DNA of 64,000 bases from Nevskia sp. (GTDB lineage Bacteria > Pseudomonadota > Gammaproteobacteria > Nevskiales > Nevskiaceae), in NCBI GenBank assembly GCA_023229645.1, contig JALNYU010000002.1:186001-250000 (forward strand), given 5' to 3'. The position numbers and the translations under genes were made by a program. Positions 43,805-52,828 of the stretch are shown here, piece after piece (the first letter of the stretch is position 1; each line of letters begins with the position of its first letter). A model generated the notes under the pieces. The model did not search any database. It worked only from the letters and a program-made list of their open reading frames with translations, and had not been told where the DNA came from.

Positions 43805-43906
43805 GGTTATTGGGTCGGCATCATCCACCACGTCCGCCAGGACGCAATAGGCTTCAATGGCGCACGTGCGGTTCAATGTCTTGGTCTTGATGCCGACTCA
43901 ATAACC
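43805..43906. repeat. Long hairpin element, array 2 unit 4
   Basis: The longest stem: 43805-43823 (GGTTATTGGGTCGGCATCA) pairs with 43888-43906 (TGATGCCGACTCAATAACC) over 19 positions, 18 Watson-Crick and one G-T wobble, around a 64-nt loop. It starts about 112 nt after unit 3. The inner arm GTCGGCATCA is unlike the other units but is matched on both sides. Confidence 0.75.
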
Positions 43907-43956
43907 CCGGCGCGACGGCTTTTGAAATACCGACAACGCGTAAGGTAAAACCATAA

Positions 43957-43971
43957 ATTCTAAAAAAGAAT
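43957..43971 (+). promoter_or_regulatory. Palindromic T-N11-A box upstream of leuC
   Basis: ATTCTAAAAAAGAAT, a dyad with the T-N11-A form of LysR-type binding sites, 83 nt before the leuC start in an AT-rich stretch that must contain the leu promoter. LysR proteins control leuCD in several gammaproteobacteria; here the match is only to the general form. Confidence 0.3.
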
Positions 43972-44053
43972 ACAAATTATAAAAAGCATTCATTATGGGA
44001 ATTAAATAACAGGGGCTAGAATCCGCACCGTTATAGTTCATGGATGTAAGCAA

Positions 44054-45457
44054 ATGACGACGCAGACGCTCTACGACAAGTTATGGCAGGCCCACGTTGT
44101 CCGCGATAACGGCGATGGCTCGGCCCTGATTTACATCGACCGCCATTTACTGCACGAGGTTACGAGCCCCCAGGCTTTTGACGGCCTGCGTCTGAACGCG
44201 CGGCTGCCGTGGCGATTAGCGGCGAATTTGGCGGTAGCCGATCATAACGTGCCGACGACTGATCGCAGCCTTGGCATCGCTGATCCAATTTCGCGCACGC
44301 AAGTCGAGGCGCTCGACAGCAACTGCGCCGAGTACGGCATTACCGAATTTCAGATGAATGATGCACGCCAGGGCATCGTCCATGTCATCGGTCCGGAACA
44401 AGGCGCGACGCTACCCGGCATGACCGTCGTCTGCGGTGATTCCCATACTTCGACCCATGGCGCCTTTGGCGCGTTGGCGTTTGGCATTGGCACGTCGGAA
44501 GTAGAGCACGCGCTGGCCACGCAGACCCTGGTGCTGAAAAAAGCCAAAAACATGCGCGTAGCCGTGCGCGGGCAGGTTGCGCCGGGCATTACGGCAAAAG
44601 ATATCGTGCTGGCGATCATCGGCCAGATCGGCACCGCCGGCGGTACCGGCCATGCGATTGAATTCGCTGGCGAGGCGATCACGGCGCTGTCGATGGAAGG
44701 GCGCATGACCGTCTGCAATATGGCGATCGAAGCTGGCGCCCGAGCGGGCCTGATCGCGGTCGATCAAACCACGATCGACTACGTGCGGGGCCGACCGTTT
44801 TCACCGAAAGGCGAGGCGTTGGCGAAGGCGATTCCCTATTGGCAAAGCTTGCATAGCGACGCGATGGCGGTTTTCGATACCGAAGTGATGATCGACGGCA
44901 GCACCATCAAGCCGCAGGTCACTTGGGGCACGTCGCCGGAAATGGTGTTGCCGGTTGATGGTCACGTGCCGGATCCGGCACGGGAAGCGGACCCGACGCG
45001 GCGCCAGGGCATCGAACGGGCACTGCAGTACATGGGGTTAACCGCGAATATGCCGGTGACAGACATCGTGATCGATAAAGTCTTCATCGGCTCCTGCACC
45101 AACGCCCGTATTGAGGACATGCGCGCAGCGGCAAAGGTGGTGGCGGGCAAGCGCGTCGCCGGCAACGTCAAACTCGCGATGATCGTGCCGGGCTCGGGAT
45201 TGGTGAAACGCCAAGCCGAGCAGGAAGGTTTAGACCAAATCTTTCGCGCCGCCGGTTTTGAATGGCGCGAGCCGGGCTGTTCGATGTGCCTCGGCATGAA
45301 CGCCGATCAGCTCTCGCCGGGCGAGCGCTGCGCCTCCACGTCCAACCGCAATTTCGAGGGTCGGCAAGGCGCTGGCGGTCGCACGCATTTGGTCAGCCCG
45401 GCGATGGCCGCCGCCGCCGCGGTTGCTGGGCACTTTGTCGATATCCGGAGTTTTTAG
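44054..45457 (+). CDS. leuC: 3-isopropylmalate dehydratase large subunit
   Basis: A 467-residue aconitase-fold subunit that, with LeuD, isomerises 2- to 3-isopropylmalate in leucine synthesis. It starts QTLYDKLWQAHVV and has VCGDSHTSTHGAFGALAFG. The [4Fe-4S] ligands lie in FIGSCTNARIEDM and in PGCSMCLGMN. Full length for the family. The ribosome binding site is weak. One nt separates it from leuD. No leuA lies in the window. Confidence 0.96.
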   Translation: MTTQTLYDKLWQAHVVRDNGDGSALIYIDRHLLHEVTSPQAFDGLRLNARLPWRLAANLAVADHNVPTTDRSLGIADPISRTQVEALDSNCAEYGITEFQMNDARQGIVHVIGPEQGATLPGMTVVCGDSHTSTHGAFGALAFGIGTSEVEHALATQTLVLKKAKNMRVAVRGQVAPGITAKDIVLAIIGQIGTAGGTGHAIEFAGEAITALSMEGRMTVCNMAIEAGARAGLIAVDQTTIDYVRGRPFSPKGEALAKAIPYWQSLHSDAMAVFDTEVMIDGSTIKPQVTWGTSPEMVLPVDGHVPDPAREADPTRRQGIERALQYMGLTANMPVTDIVIDKVFIGSCTNARIEDMRAAAKVVAGKRVAGNVKLAMIVPGSGLVKRQAEQEGLDQIFRAAGFEWREPGCSMCLGMNADQLSPGERCASTSNRNFEGRQGAGGRTHLVSPAMAAAAAVAGHFVDIRSF

Positions 45458-45458
45458 C

Positions 45459-46100
45459 ATGCAAGCTTTTACCCAAGTAAGCGGAACCGTGGCGCCGTTG
45501 GACCGCGCCAACGTCGATACCGATGCGATCATTCCGAAGCAGTATCTGAAGTCGATTAAGCGCACTGGGTTTGGCGTCTATCTCTTCGACGACGCGCGGT
45601 ACTTGGACCGCGGCGATCTCGATATCGACGTCGCAACGCGGCGTCTGAACCCCGATTTTGCGTTGAATCAGGCCCGCTACGTCGGCGCTTCGATTTTGCT
45701 GGCGCGGGAGAATTTTGGCTGTGGCTCATCGCGTGAACACGCGGTTTGGGCACTCGCTGATTTCGGTTTCCGTGCCGTAATCGCACCGAGTTACGCCGAT
45801 ATCTTCTACAACAACAGCTTCAAGAACGGATTTTTGCCGATCGTATTGCCAGCGGACGTCGTTCAGGGTTTGTTCGAAGCGCTAGCGGCGCAAGACGGCT
45901 ACACGCTGAGCATCGACCTGCCGGCGCAAACGGTCACGACGCCGGATGGCCAGCCGTTTAATTTTGAGATCGACCCGTTCCGCAAAGATTGTCTCGTGCG
46001 CGGGCTCGACGAGATCGGTCTGACCCTGCAACACGCCGATGCTATTCGTGACTATGAAGCGCGGCGCGCAGCCGAAGCACCCTGGTTATTCGCATCGTGA
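45459..46100 (+). CDS. leuD: 3-isopropylmalate dehydratase small subunit
   Basis: A 213-residue swivelling-domain subunit, starting MQAFTQVSGTVAPLDRANVD with the substrate-contact segment NFGCGSSREHAVWAL and APSYADIFYNNSFKNG. The ATG at 45459 follows CCGGAG at good spacing, so an in-frame start at 45423 inside leuC is rejected. Its TGA overlaps the GTG of the next gene (GTGA). Confidence 0.96.
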   Translation: MQAFTQVSGTVAPLDRANVDTDAIIPKQYLKSIKRTGFGVYLFDDARYLDRGDLDIDVATRRLNPDFALNQARYVGASILLARENFGCGSSREHAVWALADFGFRAVIAPSYADIFYNNSFKNGFLPIVLPADVVQGLFEALAAQDGYTLSIDLPAQTVTTPDGQPFNFEIDPFRKDCLVRGLDEIGLTLQHADAIRDYEARRAAEAPWLFAS

Positions 46101-46876
46101 ATGCGTCGCCGACGAAGCCCGCAGCGGGCCAAGTTTGGAGCGCGGAGCATTACGCCCGTAACGGCCGCTTCGTCGCCGAATTTGGTGCATCGCTAATCGA
46201 CTGGTTGCTGCCGGTTGTGGGTGAGCGCGTGCTGGACCTCGGTTGCGGCGATGGCGCGTTAACCGAGCACGTTGCCGAAAGCGGCTGCGCGATTATCGGC
46301 TTCGACGCCAGTCAGGAATTGGTAACCGCGGCCCGTGCACGCGGCATCGACGCCCGACTCGGCGATGGCCACGCGCTGCCGTTTTCGGCTGAGTTTGACG
46401 CGGTCTTCTCGAACGCCGCTTTGCACTGGATGAAGCGCGACCCCGACGCGGTGCTGCGCGGTGTAGCCCAGGCGCTGAAGCCGGGCGGACGCTTCGTCGC
46501 CGAAATGGGCGGCGCAGGTAATGTCGCATCGATCCGCGGCGCGTTGCACGAAGCGCTGGTTCAGCGCGGTGTCGCCGCAACGACCGTCGACCCGTGGTAT
46601 TTCCCGACACTCACCGACTATCGCGAGCGTCTGCAAAACGCTGGTTTCGACGTGCTGCGGATCGAAAGCTACGCCCGGCCAACGCCCCTGCCGGGTGCGG
46701 TCGATGGTTGGCTGACGACGTTCGCCAAGCAGTTTTTGTCGGCACTTCCAGAGTCCGACCACGCGGATTTAATCGCCGAAGTGCGCGAAGCCGTGCGGCC
46801 AGTGCTGGTGCGCGACGGCATCTGGATTGCCGACTACATCCGCTTACGTTTTGTCGCCGTAAAGCCTGCTAATTAG
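46097..46876 (+). CDS. Class I SAM-dependent methyltransferase
   Basis: A 259-residue methyltransferase with motif I VLDLGCGDGALTEHVAESG, GFDASQELVTAARARG and SNAALHWMKRDPDAVLRGV, resembling trans-aconitate methyltransferases and related small-acid enzymes. A GTG start shares GTGA with the leuD stop, so translation is coupled. An intermediate of the leucine pathway or a close analogue is a plausible substrate because of that coupling (inference). leuB follows after 50 nt. Confidence 0.87.
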   Translation: MNASPTKPAAGQVWSAEHYARNGRFVAEFGASLIDWLLPVVGERVLDLGCGDGALTEHVAESGCAIIGFDASQELVTAARARGIDARLGDGHALPFSAEFDAVFSNAALHWMKRDPDAVLRGVAQALKPGGRFVAEMGGAGNVASIRGALHEALVQRGVAATTVDPWYFPTLTDYRERLQNAGFDVLRIESYARPTPLPGAVDGWLTTFAKQFLSALPESDHADLIAEVREAVRPVLVRDGIWIADYIRLRFVAVKPAN

Positions 46877-46926
46877 CGCAGCAATTCACGGTGCTTGGTT
46901 CTATCTAACCCTTTCATTAAAACAAC

Positions 46927-48000
46927 ATGACACAAACCATTCTGATTCTCCCCGGTGACGGGATCGGCCCCGAAATCACCGCCGAAGCCGAAAAAGTGCT
47001 GACTGCGCTGCGTCGCCAGCACGGTTTCGACGCGAGCTGGTCGCACGGTTTGATCGGTGGCGCCGCATTTGATGCCACTGGCGAGCCGTTGCCTGCGGCA
47101 ACCCTGACGGCGGCTAAAGCGGCGGACGCAGTGCTGCTCGCCGCAGTCGGCGGCCCGAAGTACGACACACTGCCGCGTCCGCAGCGGCCAGAACGCGGCC
47201 TGCTGGCAATCCGCGCCGGCATGGGGCTGTACGCAAATCTAAGGCCGGCGCTGCTGTACCCGGAATTAGCGCAGGCGTCGTCGCTAAAGCCGGAGCTGGT
47301 GGCGGATCTCGATATTCTGATCGTTCGCGAATTGACCGGCGGTATCTATTTCGGCCAGCCGCGTGGCATCCGCGAAGAGCACGGCCAGCGCGTCGGCTAC
47401 AACACCGAGGTCTACAGCGAAAGCGAGATCGAACGCATCGCCCGCAGCGCATTTGAGGCTGCGCGGCTGCGCGGTAAACGTTTGTGCTCGGTTGATAAGG
47501 CCAACGTGTTGGAATCCTCGGAGCTGTGGCGCGAAACGGTTATCCGCGTCGGCGCCGAGTATTCCGATGTTGCGCTAACCCATCAGTACGTCGATAACGC
47601 GGCCATGCAGTTGGTCCGGGCGCCAAAGCAGTTCGATGTCATCGTCACCAGTAATTTGTTCGGCGATATTTTGTCCGACATCGCCGCACAGCTGACCGGC
47701 TCTATCGGCATGCTGCCGTCGGCGTCGCTCAATGAACGGCGACAGGGCTTATATGAGCCGATTCACGGCAGCGCACCGGATATCGCCGGCAAAGGCGTTG
47801 CCAATCCGTTGGCGATGATTTTGTCGTTGGCGATGATGCTGCGTTACTCCCTGCAGCGCGCAGATCTGGCACTTAAAGTCGAGACCGCGGTGCGGCATGT
47901 GTTGGCAGATGGTTTGCGGACCGGCGATATCGCCAGAGCGGGCGAGGCGACCGTCGGCACACCAGCGATGGGCGACGCCGTTGTCGCCGCGTTAGCCTGA
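46927..48000 (+). CDS. leuB: 3-isopropylmalate dehydrogenase
   Basis: A 357-residue decarboxylating dehydrogenase, LILPGDGIGPEITAEAEKVL at the start, LLAAVGGPKYD, the substrate loop RELTGGIYFGQPRG, and the metal and NAD segments NLFGDILSDIAAQLTGSIGM and EPIHGSAPDIAGKGVANP. It gives 2-ketoisocaproate. Complete for the family. Confidence 0.96.
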   Translation: MTQTILILPGDGIGPEITAEAEKVLTALRRQHGFDASWSHGLIGGAAFDATGEPLPAATLTAAKAADAVLLAAVGGPKYDTLPRPQRPERGLLAIRAGMGLYANLRPALLYPELAQASSLKPELVADLDILIVRELTGGIYFGQPRGIREEHGQRVGYNTEVYSESEIERIARSAFEAARLRGKRLCSVDKANVLESSELWRETVIRVGAEYSDVALTHQYVDNAAMQLVRAPKQFDVIVTSNLFGDILSDIAAQLTGSIGMLPSASLNERRQGLYEPIHGSAPDIAGKGVANPLAMILSLAMMLRYSLQRADLALKVETAVRHVLADGLRTGDIARAGEATVGTPAMGDAVVAALA

Positions 48001-48009
48001 GGACCGACG

Positions 48010-48531
48010 ATGGATTTTCGTCAACACCTATATTTGATGGCCGGCTGGAACAGCTGGTGTTATCGCCGTTTGTACAGCTGCGTTGATCATTTAACCGACA
48101 CTGACTATCGCGGTGATAGCGGTCTGTTTTTCAAAAGCGTCCACGGCAGCCTGAACCACATGTTATTGGTCGAGCAGCTATGGCGCGCGCGTCTCAACGG
48201 CGCGCCACTGGCGATCACCGGGCTCGATCAAGAGCTAGAGACCGACCGCGCAGCCTTAAAGTTAAGGCTATTGGAATCGGCCGACGCGTGGTTGCCGTAC
48301 ATGCAGCAATTTCCGGATGACGGTCTGTTTGCCGATTTCACCTATCGCAATTTGAAAGGCGACACCTACGCGCTTCCGCGCTCGGCGATCGTCCACACGA
48401 TGTTTACCCACGGCGCACATCATCGCGGCCAGGTCACGACCGCGTTGACACAAATGGGGCAGCCGACACCAGAGCTGGATTTCCCCGTTTTCTATCTTGA
48501 GCAGCGCAATAACGAGAGGCATTTGTCATGA
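48010..48531 (+). CDS. DinB-family protein
   Basis: A 173-residue four-helix-bundle protein of the DinB/YfiT type. The three-His metal site is visible: His in SVHGSLNHMLLVEQLW and two in FTHGAHHRGQVTTAL. Such proteins are thiol-dependent enzymes or of unknown role. It is placed 9 nt after leuB and overlaps asd by ATGA, so it is carried inside an amino-acid operon; any functional link is unknown. Confidence 0.88.
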   Translation: MDFRQHLYLMAGWNSWCYRRLYSCVDHLTDTDYRGDSGLFFKSVHGSLNHMLLVEQLWRARLNGAPLAITGLDQELETDRAALKLRLLESADAWLPYMQQFPDDGLFADFTYRNLKGDTYALPRSAIVHTMFTHGAHHRGQVTTALTQMGQPTPELDFPVFYLEQRNNERHLS

Positions 48532-49550
48532 GCAGGAAATTCGATGTTGCCGTGGTCGGCGCCACCGGCGCGGTCGGCGAAGTTATGTTGTCGATTCTGA
48601 AGGAGCGCGAATTCCCGATCGGCAAAATTTACGCGTTGGCGTCTGAGCGTAGCGCCGGCTCGACGGTGTTGTTCGGCAATCGCGACATCGTTGTCGAAGA
48701 CTTGGCGACGTTTGATTTCAGCAAGGTCCAGATCGGCTTGTTTTCGCCTGGCGCCAGTGTTTCCGCCGTGTACGCGCCGAAAGCCGCCGCCGCCGGTTGC
48801 GTAGTCATCGATAATACCTCGCAATTCCGTTACGACGACGACATCCCGTTGGTCGTGCCGGAAGTGAATCCGCAAGACATCGCGCTGTATAAAAACCGCG
48901 GCATCATCGCCAATCCAAACTGCTCGACAATCCAGATGCTGGTGGCGCTGAAGCCGATTCACGACGCCGTTGGCATCGAGCGCATTAATGTTTCAACCTA
49001 TCAGTCGGTCTCCGGCACCGGCAAAGAGGCGATTGAAGAGTTAGGCCGCCAGACTGCGGCGCTGCTGAACTTCCGCGACGCCGAGCCCAAGATTTATCCA
49101 AAGCAGATCGCGTTTAACGTCATCCCGCATATCGATGTCTTCCAAGAAAACGGCTACACCAAGGAAGAAATGAAAATGGTCTGGGAAACCCAAAAAATCA
49201 TGGGTGACAAGAACATTTTGGTTAATGCAACCGCGGTACGGGTGCCGGTGTTCTACGGTCACTCCGAGGCGGTGCATATCGAAACACGGAAAAAAATCAC
49301 CGCGGCGGAAGCGCGCGCGCTACTGGAAAAAGCACCCGGCGTGACTGTCATCGATGAGCACAAGGACGGCGGCTACCCAACCGCGGTATCCGATGCTTCG
49401 GGGAAAGACGCGACGTTCGTCGGCCGTATTCGCGAGGATATCTCGCACCCGCGCGGGCTAAATCTTTGGGTTGTGTCCGACAACATTCGCAAAGGCGCGG
49501 CCCTGAACAGCGTGCAAATCGCCGAGGTCTTGATCCGTTCGTACCTGTAG
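48528..49550 (+). CDS. asd: Aspartate-semialdehyde dehydrogenase
   Basis: A 340-residue enzyme making aspartate semialdehyde for lysine, methionine, threonine and diaminopimelate. The NADP motif VVGATGAVGEVMLSIL and the catalytic Cys132 in IANPNCSTIQMLVAL are seen, with YQSVSGTGKEAIEEL. Start overlaps the DinB stop as ATGA. Essential in most bacteria because cell wall depends on it. Confidence 0.96.
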   Translation: MSRKFDVAVVGATGAVGEVMLSILKEREFPIGKIYALASERSAGSTVLFGNRDIVVEDLATFDFSKVQIGLFSPGASVSAVYAPKAAAAGCVVIDNTSQFRYDDDIPLVVPEVNPQDIALYKNRGIIANPNCSTIQMLVALKPIHDAVGIERINVSTYQSVSGTGKEAIEELGRQTAALLNFRDAEPKIYPKQIAFNVIPHIDVFQENGYTKEEMKMVWETQKIMGDKNILVNATAVRVPVFYGHSEAVHIETRKKITAAEARALLEKAPGVTVIDEHKDGGYPTAVSDASGKDATFVGRIREDISHPRGLNLWVVSDNIRKGAALNSVQIAEVLIRSYL

Positions 49551-49602
49551 GGCGCTACGGCTCGCGGCTGGCGTCTTGGAACAGCTGGTTTTCTAAGGTA
49601 TA

Positions 49603-49610
49603 AAGGAGGT
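49603..49610 (+). promoter_or_regulatory. Perfect Shine-Dalgarno-like AAGGAGGT without a start codon
   Basis: AAGGAGGT is a near-complete complement of the 16S 3' end, but the following 30 nt hold no ATG, GTG or TTG at usable spacing. It lies 77 nt before the fimV start, in its leader. Confidence 0.35.
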
Positions 49611-49686
49611 TAGAGCAAATATTTAACGCTGCGGCACGGGCTTACTTTAAGAACGGCGACAGCGACAGCCTTGTAGGGGACGATTC

Positions 49687-51999
49687 ATGCTGCGAAAACT
49701 AGCTTATTCACTGGCGCTGCTTCCGGCTTTTTGGCTGGCTTCAGCGCAGGCTTTAGGCCTCGGTGAAATTGACGTACGTTCTAAGCTGAATCAACGCTTT
49801 ACGGCGACGATCCCAGTGCTTTCGGCATCGCCGGAAGAGCTGAGTAGTCTGACCCTGCGGCTGGCCAAGCCGGAAGAATTTGCCCGTGCCGGCATCGAAC
49901 GCTCGGATTATTTATCGACGATCGATTTTTCGCTGGCGCCGGGCGCTGGCAGTAATCAGGTGCGCGTATCCAGCTCCCAGATCGCGCGCGATCCGTTCTT
50001 GACCTTCATTATCGAAGCCACCTGGAACGGCGGAAAGCTGCTGCGCGAATACACGGTATTGCTGGATCCACCGCCGAGCGCAAGTGAGGCACCGGCTGCT
50101 GTTCCGGCGCCCGCGCCGGCAAAACCGGTTGTTGCGGCGCCGAGCCCGGCACCAGCAGCGAGCCCAGCGCCGGTGATCAAGGCGCCGGCACCCGTTGAGA
50201 AGCCCGCACCGGCACCGAAACCCGCGCCTGTGGTCAAAGCGCCAGAAAAGACGCCAGAAAAGACGCCCGAAAAGACCGCCGAAAAGGCGCCTGAGGCCGC
50301 GGTAACTCCGGCTGGTAACGAAGTTGGCAGCTACGGCCCCGTTAACGGCACTGACACGCTGTGGAGCATCGCCAATAAGCTGCGCCCGGGCACCGAAGTG
50401 TCGATCGACCAAATGCTGTTGTCGATCTATGAAGGGAACCCTAAGTCTTTCGAAGGCGGGATTAACGGCTTGCTGAAAGGCGGTCGCCTGACTGTGCCGA
50501 CGCTGGCTCAAATCAAAGAAGTCGACGCCGCAACCGCGAAAGCCCGCGTGCTCGAACTCCGCGGCTTGAAGGCGCCAGCTGCAGAACCAAAAGCAGAGCC
50601 TAAAATCGAAGCCAAAGTTGAACCAGCGGCTCCGGCACCCGTTGTCGCGAAAGCGCCGCCGGTGGCCGCTACACCGCCACCCGCTGCACCGGCCGCGCCT
50701 GCAGTGGTTGAGGCGCCTGCGCCGGCAGCACCGCCAGCGGCTGAGACCAAGCCTGAAGACGCTGCGGCCCCGGCTGCCGCGCCCGAAGGCGCACCCACTG
50801 CTGAGGCGGTAAATCCTGAGACAGCGGCGGCTCAGCCGACGACGGAAACCCCAGCACCAGCGATTGAGGCGCCCGCCGCAGCGCCGGCACCGGCTGCAAG
50901 CAGTGGTCTGCTTGAAGACTACCAATTGCAGTTAATTGGTCTGATCGGCGTGTTGCTGATCGGGCTTATCGCGCTGGCGGTTATCCGCTCACGTCGGAAT
51001 AGAAGCATGAAGCCCACGCGCTCGACGCTGGCCAGCCCGATGGAGCCGACGCTGCCGCCGATGCCCGACTTTACGATGGGCCATGCCGACGATAAATACG
51101 GCGAGGATGCTGCACACGCGGATACGATGGCTGACGAAATGCCGGCTGAGGAAGAGCCGCCGATGTTGGCTGAGCCGGTAGCACCGCCGATGATGAGTCC
51201 GGCCGCTACCGAGATGCCGTTCGACGCTGGAATCAACGAAAGTGGGACGACTGATTTCAATCTTGACGCGAACGACCCGCTGACCGAAGCCGACTTCCAT
51301 ATTGCCTACGGCCTTTATGACGAAGCCATTCAGCTCTTGAAACAGGCAGCAGCGCAAGATCCAGAGCGCACCGAACTGCGCACGAAGCTGGCGGAAACGT
51401 ATTTCGCGTCGAGCAAGGCGATGGAATTCCAGGATCTCGCGGAGACCCTACACGGGCAGCTCAGCGCCAGCGAATGGCAGAAAATCGCAACGATGGGCCG
51501 CCAGCTTTGCCCGGACGCCAACTTGTTCAAGAACGAAAGTGAGCAGTCGCTTTCGTTCGCAGGTTTTGACAGCCCGATTTCGGCGCCATCCGTGCCGGAG
51601 ACCGAAGCGCTCAATATCGTCGACTTTGATCTTGACAAAGACCTCGGCGAGCCGATGCGCCTTCAGCCAGAAACGCCAGCGCCGGCTGCGACGAATATGG
51701 TTGACCTCGATCTCAGCAGCTTCGATCTAGGCGGCGATTCGCCGGTACAGGCCAGCGATTTGCAAGATGGCAAAGTCGATTTCGACCTCGAAGAGCTGGA
51801 TCTCGGGCATAGCGAAGAATCCGATGCAGCGCTGACCTTGGGCGACGAAATCGACACTAAACTCGATCTTGCGCGCGCCTATGCCGATATGGGCGATAAC
51901 GATGCAGCGCGGAATTTGCTGGCCGAAGTTATCGAAGGCGGCAACGAAATGCAGAAGAAAGAGGCTGAAGGCTTGAATCAGCGGCTGACCTCGGCGTGA
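49687..51999 (+). CDS. fimV: FimV-family peptidoglycan-binding polar hub protein
   Basis: A 770-residue inner-membrane protein. It has a signal peptide (to about SAQA), a FimV N-terminal domain (GLGEIDVRSKLNQRF), and a Pro/Ala/Lys-rich linker with EKTPEKT repeats. A LysM domain (GTDTLWSIANKLRPG) binds peptidoglycan. A second Pro/Ala linker leads to one membrane helix (LQLIGLIGVLLIGLIALAVI, about residues 416-436), then a cytoplasmic TPR-like part and the conserved FimV C-terminus LDLARAYADMGDNDAARNLL. FimV organises type IV pili and cAMP signalling in pseudomonads and often sits before truA, as here. Start chosen at the ATG after a GGGGAC stretch. Confidence 0.93.
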   Translation: MLRKLAYSLALLPAFWLASAQALGLGEIDVRSKLNQRFTATIPVLSASPEELSSLTLRLAKPEEFARAGIERSDYLSTIDFSLAPGAGSNQVRVSSSQIARDPFLTFIIEATWNGGKLLREYTVLLDPPPSASEAPAAVPAPAPAKPVVAAPSPAPAASPAPVIKAPAPVEKPAPAPKPAPVVKAPEKTPEKTPEKTAEKAPEAAVTPAGNEVGSYGPVNGTDTLWSIANKLRPGTEVSIDQMLLSIYEGNPKSFEGGINGLLKGGRLTVPTLAQIKEVDAATAKARVLELRGLKAPAAEPKAEPKIEAKVEPAAPAPVVAKAPPVAATPPPAAPAAPAVVEAPAPAAPPAAETKPEDAAAPAAAPEGAPTAEAVNPETAAAQPTTETPAPAIEAPAAAPAPAASSGLLEDYQLQLIGLIGVLLIGLIALAVIRSRRNRSMKPTRSTLASPMEPTLPPMPDFTMGHADDKYGEDAAHADTMADEMPAEEEPPMLAEPVAPPMMSPAATEMPFDAGINESGTTDFNLDANDPLTEADFHIAYGLYDEAIQLLKQAAAQDPERTELRTKLAETYFASSKAMEFQDLAETLHGQLSASEWQKIATMGRQLCPDANLFKNESEQSLSFAGFDSPISAPSVPETEALNIVDFDLDKDLGEPMRLQPETPAPAATNMVDLDLSSFDLGGDSPVQASDLQDGKVDFDLEELDLGHSEESDAALTLGDEIDTKLDLARAYADMGDNDAARNLLAEVIEGGNEMQKKEAEGLNQRLTSA

Positions 52000-52024
52000 A
52001 GCGAGGGCTTTTACGCTGGGCGGT

Positions 52025-52807
52025 ATGAGGCGTTGGGCCGCTGCGGTTGAATATCTCGGTACGGCGTATGGCGGCTGGCAGACGCAACGCGAGCGGGCCA
52101 GTGTTCAGTCCGCGTTAGAGCAGGCGTTATCGTCGATTGCCGATCATACGGTGAAAACGATTTGCGCCGGCCGTACCGATGCTGGCGTACACGCCTGGGG
52201 CCAAGTGGTGCATTTCGATACGCCTGCAGCGCGCTCGCCTTACGCGTGGTTGCTCGGTACGAATTCGCTATTGCCGCCGGACATCAGCCTGCATTGGGTA
52301 CAGCCGGTCGATAACGGCTTCGATGCCCGGCGGAGTGCGTTCAGCCGGCTCTATCGTTACGTCATCCACAATATTCGGGGCCGCTCGGCCTTGCTGCACG
52401 GGCGTGTAACGCGGATTGCCCAGCCGCTCGATGAAAGCCGTATGCATCGTGCCGCACAGGCCCTGATCGGCGAGCATGATTTTTCGGCGTACCGCGCCGC
52501 CGAATGTCAGTCGACAACGCCAATGCGCAATGTTCAGGCGGTTACGGTGTTTCGCATCGGCGAGTTCGTGGTTATGGATGTCCGGGCCAACGCGTTTTTG
52601 CATCACATGGTGCGCAACATCATCGGCGTGCTGATCGAAATCGGCGATGGAAGACGCGACGAAAACTGGGCCGGCGAACTCCTGCGTGGCCGCGATCGCA
52701 GCAAGGCGAGTGTTACCGCACCCGCGCAAGGGCTGTATTTTTGTGGCCCTCAGTATCCTGCGCATTTCGATTTGCCGGGGCCGGCGCATGCCTGGTTTCC
52801 GGCCTGA
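52025..52807 (+). CDS. truA: tRNA pseudouridine(38-40) synthase
   Basis: A 260-residue enzyme isomerising uridines 38-40 in tRNA anticodon stems. The catalytic Asp52 is in CAGRTDAGVHAWGQ, with RRSAFSRLYRYVIHN and FLHHMVRNIIGVLIEIG as in TruA. Placed 25 nt after fimV and 21 nt before trpF, the usual pseudomonad/xanthomonad order. Confidence 0.96.
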   Translation: MRRWAAAVEYLGTAYGGWQTQRERASVQSALEQALSSIADHTVKTICAGRTDAGVHAWGQVVHFDTPAARSPYAWLLGTNSLLPPDISLHWVQPVDNGFDARRSAFSRLYRYVIHNIRGRSALLHGRVTRIAQPLDESRMHRAAQALIGEHDFSAYRAAECQSTTPMRNVQAVTVFRIGEFVVMDVRANAFLHHMVRNIIGVLIEIGDGRRDENWAGELLRGRDRSKASVTAPAQGLYFCGPQYPAHFDLPGPAHAWFPA

Positions 52808-52828
52808 ATAAAGCCACGTTCCGACCCC

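Noticed and set aside
1718..43906. The hairpin arrays as CRISPR or integron attC arrays
   Set aside because: Arms are inverted pairs, not direct repeats of CRISPR type, and no cas genes are present. The attC core GTTRRRY is not matched, there are no gene cassettes between units, and no integron integrase is present.
43905..44053. Leucine attenuator peptide upstream of leuC
   Set aside because: No short ORF with a run of Leu codons and no terminator/antiterminator pair visible.
49912..50925. 337-codon antisense frame opposite fimV
   Set aside because: Arg/Cys-rich sequence arises from the reverse of the Pro/Ala-rich fimV linker; fimV is clearly the real gene.
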